Assembly (NCBI GenBank): GCA_963843755.1
Contig: CAWJLS010000005.1
Coordinates: 124,001 to 188,000 of the forward strand
Direction of reading: 5' to 3'
Length of the DNA: 64,000 bases
Source of the DNA: CAWJLS01 sp963843755
GTDB lineage: Bacteria > Acidobacteriota > Thermoanaerobaculia > Multivoradales > DATKCC01
The translations under genes and the position numbers were made by a program. Below the pieces are notes generated by a model. The model searched no databases, was not told the DNA's origin, and worked only from the letters and a program-made list of their open reading frames with translations. This document shows, piece by piece, positions 7,991 to 14,926 of the stretch (its first letter is position 1; each line of letters begins with the position of its first letter).

Positions 7991-9031
7991 GTGAGCCCGG
8001 AACCGCCCCAGACCGCCAATCCGCTGATCGGACGGGTGCTGTCCGGCGAGGATCCGGCGCTGGCGCGACTGGCGGCCGAAGGTCTCCTCCCTCTCCCTCC
8101 CGAAGAGCTCCTGCCGGTCCAGGTGGCCCTGGCGGGGGGCGACGACCCGGAGGTCGCCCGGGCCGCCCACAAGGCGTTGCACGAGCTTCCGGTGGAGCGT
8201 TTCGCCGTGGTCGTGGCCGGGGGCATCGGTCCCGACGTCCTGCGGTGGGTGGCTCGCGAGCGGCGCGACCCGTCGCTGCTCGAAGCGCTGGTGCAGCGTC
8301 GCGACATCCCCCACGAGCTGCTTGCCGAGGTGGCGATGATCCTGCCGCCGAAGGTCCAAGAGCTGCTGCTCGTCCGGCAGGACGCGATCGTCTCCCATCC
8401 GGAGATCCTGGACGCCCTGGCAGGGAACCCGGCGCTCTCGACCTACTCCCGGCGGCGGATCCGCGAGTACCGCGAGCACCTGGTTCCGGCCGGCGGGGCG
8501 CACGAGGAGGACGAGAAGGACGATCCGAGCGACGCCGAGGTGGCGGCGGCGATCGAGGAGGCCCGCGGCAAGACCCCGTCCACCCACCGGACCGGGTCGG
8601 CGGAAGTCGAGGAGAGCACCGGGCTCTCCTCCGCGCAGATCCGGACGCTGCCGGTGCCCGTGCGCCGCAAGCTCGCCCGTACCACCTCGTCGAAGTCGAT
8701 GCGCGACACGCTGATCCGGGACCCGAACCCCCAGGTCGCGCTGGCCGCGTTCAGCGGCGCCCACATGACCGAGGGGGACGTGGAGAAGCTCGCCGGCAAC
8801 CGCTCGGTGGCCGGTGAGGTGCTCGAAGAGATCGCCCGCAGGCGCGATTGGGCCAACAAGTACAAGGTAATCGCCGCACTGGTCCACAACCCGCGGACGC
8901 CCCCGGGAGTCGCCGTCCGGTTGCTGTCGCGGGTGTCGGTGCGGGAGCTCGGGATCCTCGCCCGGGACCACAACATTTCCCAGGCCGTCCGGAGCAACGC
9001 CCAGCGCTTGTATAGAATGAAGCGACGGTAA
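7991..9031 (+). CDS. HEAT-like helical repeat protein, paralogue of the protein at 5955
   Basis: 346 aa from the GTG at 7991, 16 nt after the rodZ-like stop; an in-frame GTG at 7916 would overlap rodZ by 59 nt and is less likely. Soluble and helical, with an acidic, poorly ordered middle (HEEDEKDDPSDAEVAAAIEE). The C-terminal ~95 residues (from about VALAAFSGAHMTEGDVEKL) match the C-terminus of the gene at 5955. No enzymatic motif seen. It lies in a same-strand run rodZ-like / this gene / J-domain protein / PP2C phosphatase, which may be one transcription unit. Function unknown. Confidence 0.65.
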   Translation: MSPEPPQTANPLIGRVLSGEDPALARLAAEGLLPLPPEELLPVQVALAGGDDPEVARAAHKALHELPVERFAVVVAGGIGPDVLRWVARERRDPSLLEALVQRRDIPHELLAEVAMILPPKVQELLLVRQDAIVSHPEILDALAGNPALSTYSRRRIREYREHLVPAGGAHEEDEKDDPSDAEVAAAIEEARGKTPSTHRTGSAEVEESTGLSSAQIRTLPVPVRRKLARTTSSKSMRDTLIRDPNPQVALAAFSGAHMTEGDVEKLAGNRSVAGEVLEEIARRRDWANKYKVIAALVHNPRTPPGVAVRLLSRVSVRELGILARDHNISQAVRSNAQRLYRMKRR

Positions 9032-9041
9032 CGGAAAATTT

Positions 9042-9710
9042 ATGGCGAAGAACTACTACGCGGTCCTCGGGGTCGCTCAGAACGCCTCCGACGACGAGAT
9101 CCGACGCCGGTTCAAGGGGCTGGCGCGTGACCGCCACCCCGACCGGTACCGGGACCAGGAGAAGCGTCAGGCGGAGAGCTTCTTCCAGGAGCTGACCGAG
9201 GCGTTCAACGTCCTTACCGACCCGTCGCGTCGGCGCGCGCACGATCTCGACCTGAGTCAGTCGGGCGTGCGCCCGCGCACGAGCGGAGGGGCGAGCGCCA
9301 AGGACGGCGGCGACCGGACCCAGCTCATCCGGACCTATCTGGCGCGCGGCGTCCAGGCCTACAAAGAGGGCAACTTCAACGCGGCGGCGGAGAGTTTCGA
9401 CCGCGCGACGCAGGTCGATCCCAAGAACCCCCAGGCCTGGTACAACCTGGCCATGGCCTGCAGCCGGCAGGAGCGGTGGCTCGGCCGGGGGGTGACGGCG
9501 ATCGAGAAGGCCTGCGAGATCGAGCCCATGAAGCCGAGCTACCGCAAGCTTGCCGGCCGCCTGTGCGCACGCGCCGGCAAGAGCGAGCGAGCCGAGGAAC
9601 ACTACAAGGAAGCGCTGACCTGGGGTGGTCAGGACGAGGAGGTCGAGCGCGCTCTCGACGAGCTCCGGTCCGGCTCCAAGCGGCGAGGATTTTTCGGAAA
9701 GGTGATCTGA
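9042..9710 (+). CDS. J-domain protein with C-terminal TPR repeats
   Basis: 222 aa. An N-terminal J domain (about residues 4-70) keeps the HPD motif (DRHPDRYRD) needed to stimulate DnaK ATPase. After a short linker, about three TPR units follow from residue ~95 (YLARGVQAYKEGNFNAAAES, NPQAWYNLAMACSRQERW, then a third). There is no Gly/Phe or zinc region, so this is a class III (DnaJ-like) co-chaperone likely to direct DnaK to a TPR-bound client. The ATG at 9042 is preceded by AACGGAAAATTT, a weak ribosome site. The PP2C gene starts 2 nt after its stop. Confidence 0.87.
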   Translation: MAKNYYAVLGVAQNASDDEIRRRFKGLARDRHPDRYRDQEKRQAESFFQELTEAFNVLTDPSRRRAHDLDLSQSGVRPRTSGGASAKDGGDRTQLIRTYLARGVQAYKEGNFNAAAESFDRATQVDPKNPQAWYNLAMACSRQERWLGRGVTAIEKACEIEPMKPSYRKLAGRLCARAGKSERAEEHYKEALTWGGQDEEVERALDELRSGSKRRGFFGKVI

Positions 9711-9712
9711 CG

Positions 9713-10498
9713 GTGCGAGTCAGCGCCTGCGGCCTCACCGATCCCGGGAGAGTCCGCAGCCACAACGAGGACTTCTTCGAGATCGACCGCGAGCGCGATC
9801 TCTACGTAGTCGCGGACGGCATGGGGGGGCACTCTCACGGCGAGGTGGCCTCGAAGATGGCGGTCGAGGCGATCCAGCGGTTCGTGCGGCGGGCCGAGTC
9901 GGAGGACGACACCTGGCCGTTCACCTACGACTCCCGGCTCAAGCGCCACTCGAACGTGCTCAAGGCGGCGGTCCGCCTGGCCCACGACCAGGTGCTCTCC
10001 GCCATTCGCGACGACGGCTCCCTCCACGGCATGGGAACCACCGTGGTCGGCTGCCTGATGCACAACGGGACCGCCGCCCTCGCCCACGTCGGCGACTCCC
10101 GTGCCTACCGTCTGCGCGGCGGACGGCTCGAGCTGCTGACCGAGGATCACACCTGGGTCAACGAGCAGGTGGTGGCGGGCTTCCTGTCGAAGGAGCAGGC
10201 CCGGGACCATCCACTCAAGAACGTGGTCACGCGGGCCCTGGGAGGTGAGACCGAGGTGGCGGTCGACGTGCGCGAGATCGGCCTCGAGCCGGGCGACCGC
10301 CTGCTGCTCTGCTCGGACGGCCTGACCACCATGCTCGACGACGGCGAGATCCAGGACTGTCTGCTGGCCGCCGAGGCCGCGGGCGAATGTGCCTGCCGGC
10401 GCCTGGTTCAGGAAGCCAACGCCCGCGGCGGCCACGACAACGTGACGGTCGTGCTGCTCCAGGTCGAGGAGGGCGACGCGTCCGACGAGGCCGACTGA
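9713..10498 (+). CDS. PP2C-type serine/threonine protein phosphatase
   Basis: 261 aa PPM-family phosphatase removing phosphate from Ser/Thr with two metal ions. All core motifs are present: RSHNEDFF (motif 1), VVADGMGGHSHGE (metal Asp and GG), GMGTTVVGCL, AHVGDSRAYRLR, LLCSDGLTTML and GGHDNVTVVLL (last metal Asp). It is the single-domain PstP/Stp type with no TM tail. The GTG at 9713 lies 2 nt beyond the J-domain stop, with AAGGTG about 8 nt upstream acting as a ribosome site inside the previous gene. Partner Ser/Thr kinases are not in the window. Confidence 0.92.
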   Translation: MRVSACGLTDPGRVRSHNEDFFEIDRERDLYVVADGMGGHSHGEVASKMAVEAIQRFVRRAESEDDTWPFTYDSRLKRHSNVLKAAVRLAHDQVLSAIRDDGSLHGMGTTVVGCLMHNGTAALAHVGDSRAYRLRGGRLELLTEDHTWVNEQVVAGFLSKEQARDHPLKNVVTRALGGETEVAVDVREIGLEPGDRLLLCSDGLTTMLDDGEIQDCLLAAEAAGECACRRLVQEANARGGHDNVTVVLLQVEEGDASDEAD

Positions 10499-10499
10499 G

Positions 10500-10527
10500 C
10501 CCGTTCCCGCGCCGCCGAGGGAGCGGG
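10500..10527. terminator. hairpin between convergent genes, possible bidirectional terminator
   Basis: CCCGTTCCC (10500-10508) pairs with GGGAGCGGG (10519-10527), 9 bp with one G-U, loop of 10 nt. It sits between the PP2C stop and the PLP-enzyme stop. The T-tract is poor, so termination strength is uncertain. Confidence 0.4.
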
Positions 10528-10531
10528 TCTC

Positions 10532-11632
10532 CTATGCGTCGGTCGACGTCACCAGCACCACCGTCCGGCCGCCGGCCAGCTCCGGCCGCCTGGTCAATCC
10601 CGCCCACGCCGTCGCGCCGGTCGGATCGGTCCTCACCCCGTCGGCGGCGAGCTCGCCCCGCGCCCGTTCCACCTCCTCACCGGTGACGACAGTGACGTCG
10701 CCGCCGGAGCGCTCCACGGCCGCCGCCATCTGGCAACGCCGCGGCGGCGCCTCGATGGCGATTCCGGCGGCGGCCGGGGCGCCGGCGCCGCGCTCGCCCG
10801 GGCCGCCGGGAGCCAGGCTCGCGTAGCCCGCGAGCTGGACCGCGTGAAACCGCGGCATCCGTTCCAGCCTGCCGGCCCGGACCAGCCGGTCGAAGCCGAG
10901 GGTGAGCCCGAGCAGGAGCGAGCCGTTGCCGGCCGGAAGGATCACCCGCTCGATTCTCTGCGCGTCGCCTTCAGAGCCCCCATGGAGCTCGAGATCGAGG
11001 TCCCAGGCCAGGGTGGCGACCCCGGCGTGGAAGAACGGTTGGACGATGTGGCTGGCGTAGGGCAGGTCGTGGACCCGTGCCTGGGCCGCCTCGTAGGTCG
11101 CCTGCCGGTCGCCCGGGATCACCTCGACCGTCGCGCCCAGGGCCTGGAGGCGGGCCAGCTTGCTCCGCGGGGTCGACAAGGGAACCAGCACCCGGCAGGC
11201 GATGCCGCGCTCCGCCGCCGCCCGGGCCATGGCGATGCCGGCGTTGCCGGAGGAGTCGAGGAAGACCTCACCCAGCCCCCGCCGGGCGCAGGCGGCCGCC
11301 AGAACCTCGGCGCCGCGCTCCTTGAACGAGCCCCCCGGAGGGGCCGCCGAGCCCTGCTGGTAGACGATGGAGCCTCGCAGCAGGAACGGCGGCCGCGCCA
11401 GGGTGCGCGCGGTCAGCTCGTCCGGCTCCAGGCCGAACACCGAGGTCCAGGCGCGCAGACCGGGGAGCGGGCGGGGCGGCCTCCAGGCGAGGCCGTCCCG
11501 ATACTCCCAGAACCCGCCACAGTCCGGGCAGACCGCGGGCAACCCCCCCGCGGCCGGAGCGCCGGGGGAGCGTACCTGGCCGCGGTGGGGTCGCCCGCAG
11601 CCTGCGCAGGCGAGGTCGAAGAGGGCGGTCAC
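10532..11632 (-). CDS. PLP-dependent threonine-synthase-like / beta-substituting lyase
   Basis: 366 aa fold-type II PLP enzyme. A zinc-ribbon-like head (CAGC ... CPDC, about residues 9-38) as in many threonine synthases precedes the catalytic domain. The PLP Lys is in PPGGSFKERGAEV. SSGNAGIAMA is the phosphate/substrate loop and ILPAGNGSLLLGL the Gly-rich PLP-phosphate loop. Threonine synthase (ThrC) is the best guess, but no thr genes are adjacent and the C-terminus ends early, so a related lyase is possible. The GTG start overlaps the stop of the upstream VWA gene by 4 nt, an odd pairing of a cytosolic enzyme with an exported protein. Confidence 0.75.
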   Translation of the reverse strand: MTALFDLACAGCGRPHRGQVRSPGAPAAGGLPAVCPDCGGFWEYRDGLAWRPPRPLPGLRAWTSVFGLEPDELTARTLARPPFLLRGSIVYQQGSAAPPGGSFKERGAEVLAAACARRGLGEVFLDSSGNAGIAMARAAAERGIACRVLVPLSTPRSKLARLQALGATVEVIPGDRQATYEAAQARVHDLPYASHIVQPFFHAGVATLAWDLDLELHGGSEGDAQRIERVILPAGNGSLLLGLTLGFDRLVRAGRLERMPRFHAVQLAGYASLAPGGPGERGAGAPAAAGIAIEAPPRRCQMAAAVERSGGDVTVVTGEEVERARGELAADGVRTDPTGATAWAGLTRRPELAGGRTVVLVTSTDA

Positions 11633-12810
11633 CGGCGGGCGGAGACCCCCGGTGCCACGTCGACGGCGAGCGGATCCTGATCACCGAAGACGTAGCCTTC
11701 CCGCGTCTTGACCTTGAAGTCCGGGTTGGTCGTGCGCACGGTGACCTTCTGGTAGCCGGTCTCGCCGCGGGGGTGGCTGCTGCGGTAGGAGAGCAGGTAG
11801 TAGCCGTTGTTCTCCTTGGTGATCTGCGACAGCGGCGTCTGCACGTTGATGAAGTTGAAGAAGTAGCGCCCGCCGGTCTCCGTGGCCAGGCGGTTCATCG
11901 GGTCGGACATGGCGTGCTCGACCGTGTCGGGGCTCAGGTCGACCATGTAGGCGGCGACGTTGTTGTCGTTGAGCGCATGCATCATCGGGTCGTAGTAGCG
12001 GATGTCCTCGCGGTCGGAGGTCGTGAGGATGCCGAAGCCGATGCCGAACATCACCAGGTTCTTGCGCGCACGGATGTCGCCGGTGGCGTCGGCGACGAGC
12101 CGGACCGCGCCGTAGATCCGGCGCGACTGCTTGCTCAGGTAGTGACCGCGGGGGAGGTCGGCGATCAGGCTCGGCCCGCTGGTGTTGCCGACGCGGGCGA
12201 ACTCGTCGAGATCCAGGCTCTTGCCCTGGACGGCGGAGTCGATCGCCTTGGTGATGGTGCCGTGGTCGCGGGTGAAGTCGGTCTGGACCCGCAGGCGCGA
12301 GTCGTAGGAGACGACGGCGACCCAGTCCTCGGGCAGCAGATCCTCCTGCACCCACTTCTTGGCGAAGCGGCCGGCCTCGAGCTGCTGGCGCAGCAGCGGC
12401 ACGTCGGTATCGAACTGGCGCTGGCGCTGGTCCTGGAAGAAGAGGATGAAGTAGCGGTCCTCGGGGAGCGCCTCGACCGAGGCCTTCTCGCCGAGGCTCG
12501 ACGGGAGGGCGCCGCCGACGCGGCGGTTGGCGTACGAGGAGACGCTGGTGACGTCGCGCGCCTGGCCGGCCTCTTCGACGACGAAGTCTTCCGGGCCGAG
12601 CCCGAGCACTGCGTTGCCGTCGGCGTCGGTGACCAGGACGTCGAGCAGGACCTCACCGACCTCGAGCTGCTCGCCGAACTGACCCTGGGGCTGGTCCGGC
12701 TTCTGGGCCGGCTTCTGGGCCGGCTTCTGGGCGAGGGCCGCCGGCGCCAGGGCGACCAACAGGGCCAGAGCCATCACTAGGGCCGGGAGGATGGGGCGGG
12801 TGGTTTTCAT
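11629..12810 (-). CDS. secreted VWFA-related protein of the acidobacterial type
   Basis: 393 aa. Signal peptide at residues 1-27 (ILPALVMALALLVALAPAALA), then a short KPAQKPAQKPDQ repeat. An N-terminal beta domain (VLLDVLVTDADGNAVLGL) is followed by a von Willebrand A-like Rossmann domain with RYFILFFQDQ in the MIDAS-strand position and later NLVMFGIGFG. The arrangement resembles the family annotated as VWFA-related Acidobacterial domain (TIGR03436, from memory). The canonical DxSxS MIDAS triad is not obvious, so metal binding is doubtful. GGAG about 12 nt before the ATG serves as ribosome site. Coupled to the downstream PLP-enzyme gene. Role unknown, presumably cell envelope. Confidence 0.8.
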   Translation of the reverse strand: MKTTRPILPALVMALALLVALAPAALAQKPAQKPAQKPDQPQGQFGEQLEVGEVLLDVLVTDADGNAVLGLGPEDFVVEEAGQARDVTSVSSYANRRVGGALPSSLGEKASVEALPEDRYFILFFQDQRQRQFDTDVPLLRQQLEAGRFAKKWVQEDLLPEDWVAVVSYDSRLRVQTDFTRDHGTITKAIDSAVQGKSLDLDEFARVGNTSGPSLIADLPRGHYLSKQSRRIYGAVRLVADATGDIRARKNLVMFGIGFGILTTSDREDIRYYDPMMHALNDNNVAAYMVDLSPDTVEHAMSDPMNRLATETGGRYFFNFINVQTPLSQITKENNGYYLLSYRSSHPRGETGYQKVTVRTTNPDFKVKTREGYVFGDQDPLAVDVAPGVSARR

Positions 12811-12954
12811 GGGTTTGACCTCTCCTGTGGACGGTTACGGTGGCTCGGGAGGTCGGAGGAGTGCCTCCGGAGCGGGTTCGAGGGCATGGTCATTCTAGTT
12901 TGTGCAAGGGGTGGGCCACGGCGGGACCGCGGGGGCGGTGGGGGAGAGTAGGCG

Positions 12955-13002
12955 CTCGGCCTGGGGCTCGGCCTGGGGCTCGGCCTGGGGCTCGGCAGGG
13001 GG
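12955..13002. repeat. 12-bp tandem repeat, four units
   Basis: CTCGGCCTGGGG three times exactly (12955-12990), followed by one imperfect unit (12991-13002). Non-coding. Confidence 0.85.
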
Positions 13003-13025
13003 AGCTCGGAGGAGGCGGGGGGGTT

Positions 13026-13192
13026 GCCGGGAGCGGTCCGGGCGGCGGCGGCTCCGGGACGGCGCGCGTCCGATGCCGGTTGGGAGCTTTGCGCGCGCCT
13101 CGGCATGGCCCGCGTCGGACCTCGCGGGCCCGCGGTCGTCCTCGCGGACGCGGTCCATGACGCCCTCCACCGTCACCGCCCGGACCGCTCCA
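13026..13192. repeat. 167-bp direct repeat, left copy
   Basis: Matches 14166-14332 over 167 bp at an exact offset of 1140 bp with no indels and about 12 mismatches by eye (~93% identity). The last 52 bp are identical. It contains a hairpin GGCGCGCG (13061-13068) / CGCGCGCC (13092-13099). The two copies bracket the vapBC pair. Confidence 0.85.
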
Positions 13193-13200
13193 CGTGCGCG

Positions 13201-13380
13201 GCGTTCGTCGCGTGCTCGACTGACGGGAAGATGGGTGGCGCGGGACCGCTCGGCAGCTCTGCGCTCGTTGCGTGCTCGGACGGCGGTTCTCTGGGGGTGT
13301 GGGACTGGTCCCCGCGTGCGGCGATCGTCGCGTGCTGCTTGCTCGGCGGCTGGCTGGGTGGCGTGGGACCGCTGGATAGC
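13201..13380. repeat. 60-bp degenerate tandem repeat, three units
   Basis: Units at 13201-13260, 13261-13320 and 13321-13380 each open with GCGNTCGTNGCGTGCT and share a GGGTGGCGNGGGACCGCT-like block. A partial fourth unit (GCTCGTCGG) follows at 13381. Confidence 0.6.
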
Positions 13381-13468
13381 GCTCGTCGGTATTCTGAACC
13401 GGTGGTGCAACTGGGAGGACTCAGGGATCTCGGTGGAGGGGCCGATCACACGAGGGGGAGCTGACGGG

Positions 13469-13501
13469 TTCACAGAAAATCGTGGAGCACGATAAACTGT
13501 G
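13469..13501 (+). promoter_or_regulatory. vapBC promoter with overlapping two-part palindromic operator
   Basis: TTCACA (13469-13474) and GATAAA (13491-13496) are 16 bp apart, a plausible sigma-70 promoter. Over them lies a nested palindrome with exact symmetry around GAG (13485-13487): inner arms CGTG (13481-13484) / CACG (13488-13491), outer arms CACAG (13471-13475) / CTGTG (13497-13501). This is the expected kind of operator for autorepression by a ribbon-helix-helix antitoxin. Confidence 0.55.
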
Positions 13502-13516
13502 CGCCGAGGTGATCCG

Positions 13517-13750
13517 ATGAAGACGAATCTCACACTCAGCATCGATGTGGAGCTGCTGCGGGATGCCAAGATCCTGGCGGCGCGGCGGGGGACGTCGGTC
13601 AGCCGGATGATGGCGGAGCGGCTCGAGGATCTGGTGCGGCAGGACCGGGAGTACGAGGCGGCTCGGCAGCGGGCGGTGGCCCGCCTCGATGCGGGGTTCG
13701 ATCTGGAATGGACGCCGCCTGCCTCGCGGGACGAGCTCCATGAGCGGTAG
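13517..13750 (+). CDS. vapB: VapB-type ribbon-helix-helix antitoxin
   Basis: 77 aa. The N-terminus has the strand-helix-helix pattern of a CopG/Arc-like DNA-binding antitoxin (NLTLSIDVELLRDAKILAAR, then GTSVSRMMAERLEDLV). The C-terminal ~30 residues would wrap the toxin. I chose the ATG at 13517 because GAGGTG lies about 7 nt upstream; a GTG at 13499 would fall inside the operator. The stop overlaps the toxin start by 11 nt, so translation is coupled. It probably represses its own promoter through the palindrome at 13471-13501. Confidence 0.82.
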   Translation: MKTNLTLSIDVELLRDAKILAARRGTSVSRMMAERLEDLVRQDREYEAARQRAVARLDAGFDLEWTPPASRDELHER

Positions 13751-14159
13751 GGCGTTCGTCGACACGAACGTCCTGGTCTACGCCCACGACGCCGGAGCGG
13801 GGGAGCGGCACCGGGTCGCGGCGCGGCTCCTGCGGCGGCTCTGGGAGGAACGGACGGGGGTTCTGAGCACCCAGGTGCTGCAGGAGCTCTGGGTCAATGT
13901 CCGGCGCAAGGCGGCCCGCCCAGTGCCTCGGGACGAGGCGTTGGAGCTGGTCAAGGACTACCGCCGCTGGGAGGTCGTGGTCAACAGCGCGGAGTCTGTG
14001 ATCGAGGCGATCGGCCTGGAGGAGCGCTACGACATCTCGTTCTGGGACGCCCTGATCGTCCAGTCGGCACAGTCGGCGGGGGTCGAGACGCTCTACTCGG
14101 AGGATCTCAACGCCGGTCAGCTCTACGGTTCGGTGCGGGTGGTCGATCCTTTCGCTTGA
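13740..14159 (+). CDS. vapC: VapC-type PIN-domain toxin (ribonuclease)
   Basis: 139 aa PIN-domain endoribonuclease, Mg-dependent. Acidic active-site residues are all visible: AFVDTNVLVYAHD, the Glu of STQVLQELWVN, the Asp of ISFWDALIV and the acidic pair in LYSEDLNAG. Full-length for the family with no disruption, so the toxin should be active when freed from VapB. RNA target unknown. A 167-bp repeat copy begins 7 nt after the stop. Confidence 0.9.
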   Translation: MSGRAFVDTNVLVYAHDAGAGERHRVAARLLRRLWEERTGVLSTQVLQELWVNVRRKAARPVPRDEALELVKDYRRWEVVVNSAESVIEAIGLEERYDISFWDALIVQSAQSAGVETLYSEDLNAGQLYGSVRVVDPFA

Positions 14160-14165
14160 GGTCTG

Positions 14166-14332
14166 GCCGGGAGCGGTCCGGGCGGTGACGGCTCCGGGAC
14201 GGCGCGCGTCCGATGCCGGCTGGGAGTCTTGCGCGCGCCTCGACATGGCCCGCGTCGGGCCTCGTAGGTCCGCGATCGCCCTCGCGGACGCGGTCCATGA
14301 CGCCCTCCACCGTCACCGCCCGGACCGCTCCA
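14166..14332. repeat. 167-bp direct repeat, right copy
   Basis: Second copy of the 13026-13192 element, same orientation, with the internal hairpin GGCGCGCG (14201-14208) / CGCGCGCC (14232-14239) conserved. Begins 7 nt after the vapC stop. Confidence 0.85.
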
Positions 14333-14540
14333 GTGCGTACCGCTCGCTGCTGTACCGGCCGGGAAGGGGTTGCGCTTCTCTCCGGGGCTTGGAGCCCACT
14401 TCGAGTGATCTGGTCCGGGGGTAGTCGCCGGGCCGCTCCAGCACGCACCGCTTGCTGCTGGACCGACCGGGAAGGGGTTGCGCTTCTTTCCGGGGCTCGG
14501 GGCTCACTTCGGGTGATCTGGGCCGGAGAGTGGTCGCTGG
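14325..14540. repeat. 108-bp tandem duplication
   Basis: Units 14325-14432 and 14433-14540 share CCGCTCCA, CCGGGAAGGGGTTGCGCTTC and CACTTCGNGTGATCTGG in the same order and spacing, with scattered substitutions. Confidence 0.75.
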
Positions 14541-14926
14541 ACCCGCTCTGGTGCGATGGTCTGTCGGTGGGGTTGCTGGCGCTCTGGGGGACGGTTCATG
14601 TGCTCGATGATCTTTTCGAAGCGCCAGATGATCACCTCATCGGCTTGTTGCTCGGCTCATTTGCTGTCTGTTCGGGGCGGGTATCGGACGTAGAGATGGG
14701 GAGGAGTCACCGGCGACTTCCGGGTGGGAGGTCGGCGGGTGGGGCGCGGCCGGGAGGGGCGTCATCGCGCGGGCTCACGGGAACGGGGGAGCCGCCCGAG
14801 ACGGACACGGCCGCGCGATGCCGAGGCGTGAGCTCCCCGCCTGAGGAGCCGTGTTCTCGCGCCGTCCCCGGGGGCCGCGCCCCGGCCGCCGACCGGGGGC
14901 GGGCGGCGGTGGGCAGCGGACCTCCT

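Larger units (their letters stand above)
12811..13468. other. intergenic repeat island left of vapBC
   Basis: No gene I trust. It contains a 12-bp tandem repeat (12955-13002), the left copy of a 167-bp direct repeat (13026-13192) and three degenerate 60-bp units (13201-13380), each listed separately. Long open frames exist on both strands (for example 13024-13464), but they follow the repeats, are Arg/Ala/Gly-rich and have no ribosome sites. Confidence 0.5.
14160..14926. other. intergenic repeat region right of vapBC
   Basis: About 770 bp with no supported gene. It holds the right 167-bp repeat copy (14166-14332) and a 108-bp tandem duplication (14325-14540). The rest (14541-14926) shows nothing I can name. 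A very long plus-strand frame starting here runs antisense through the downstream FadJ-like gene and is a composition artefact. Confidence 0.5.

Noticed and set aside
13024..13464. Plus-strand frame containing 20-residue repeats over the 60-bp units
   Set aside because: The repeat pattern follows the DNA period; no start signal, no conserved motif, and the overlapping frame on the other strand is equally open.
12955..14540. CRISPR array
   Set aside because: Repeats are contiguous tandem units or long direct repeats without regular unique spacers; no cas genes in the window.
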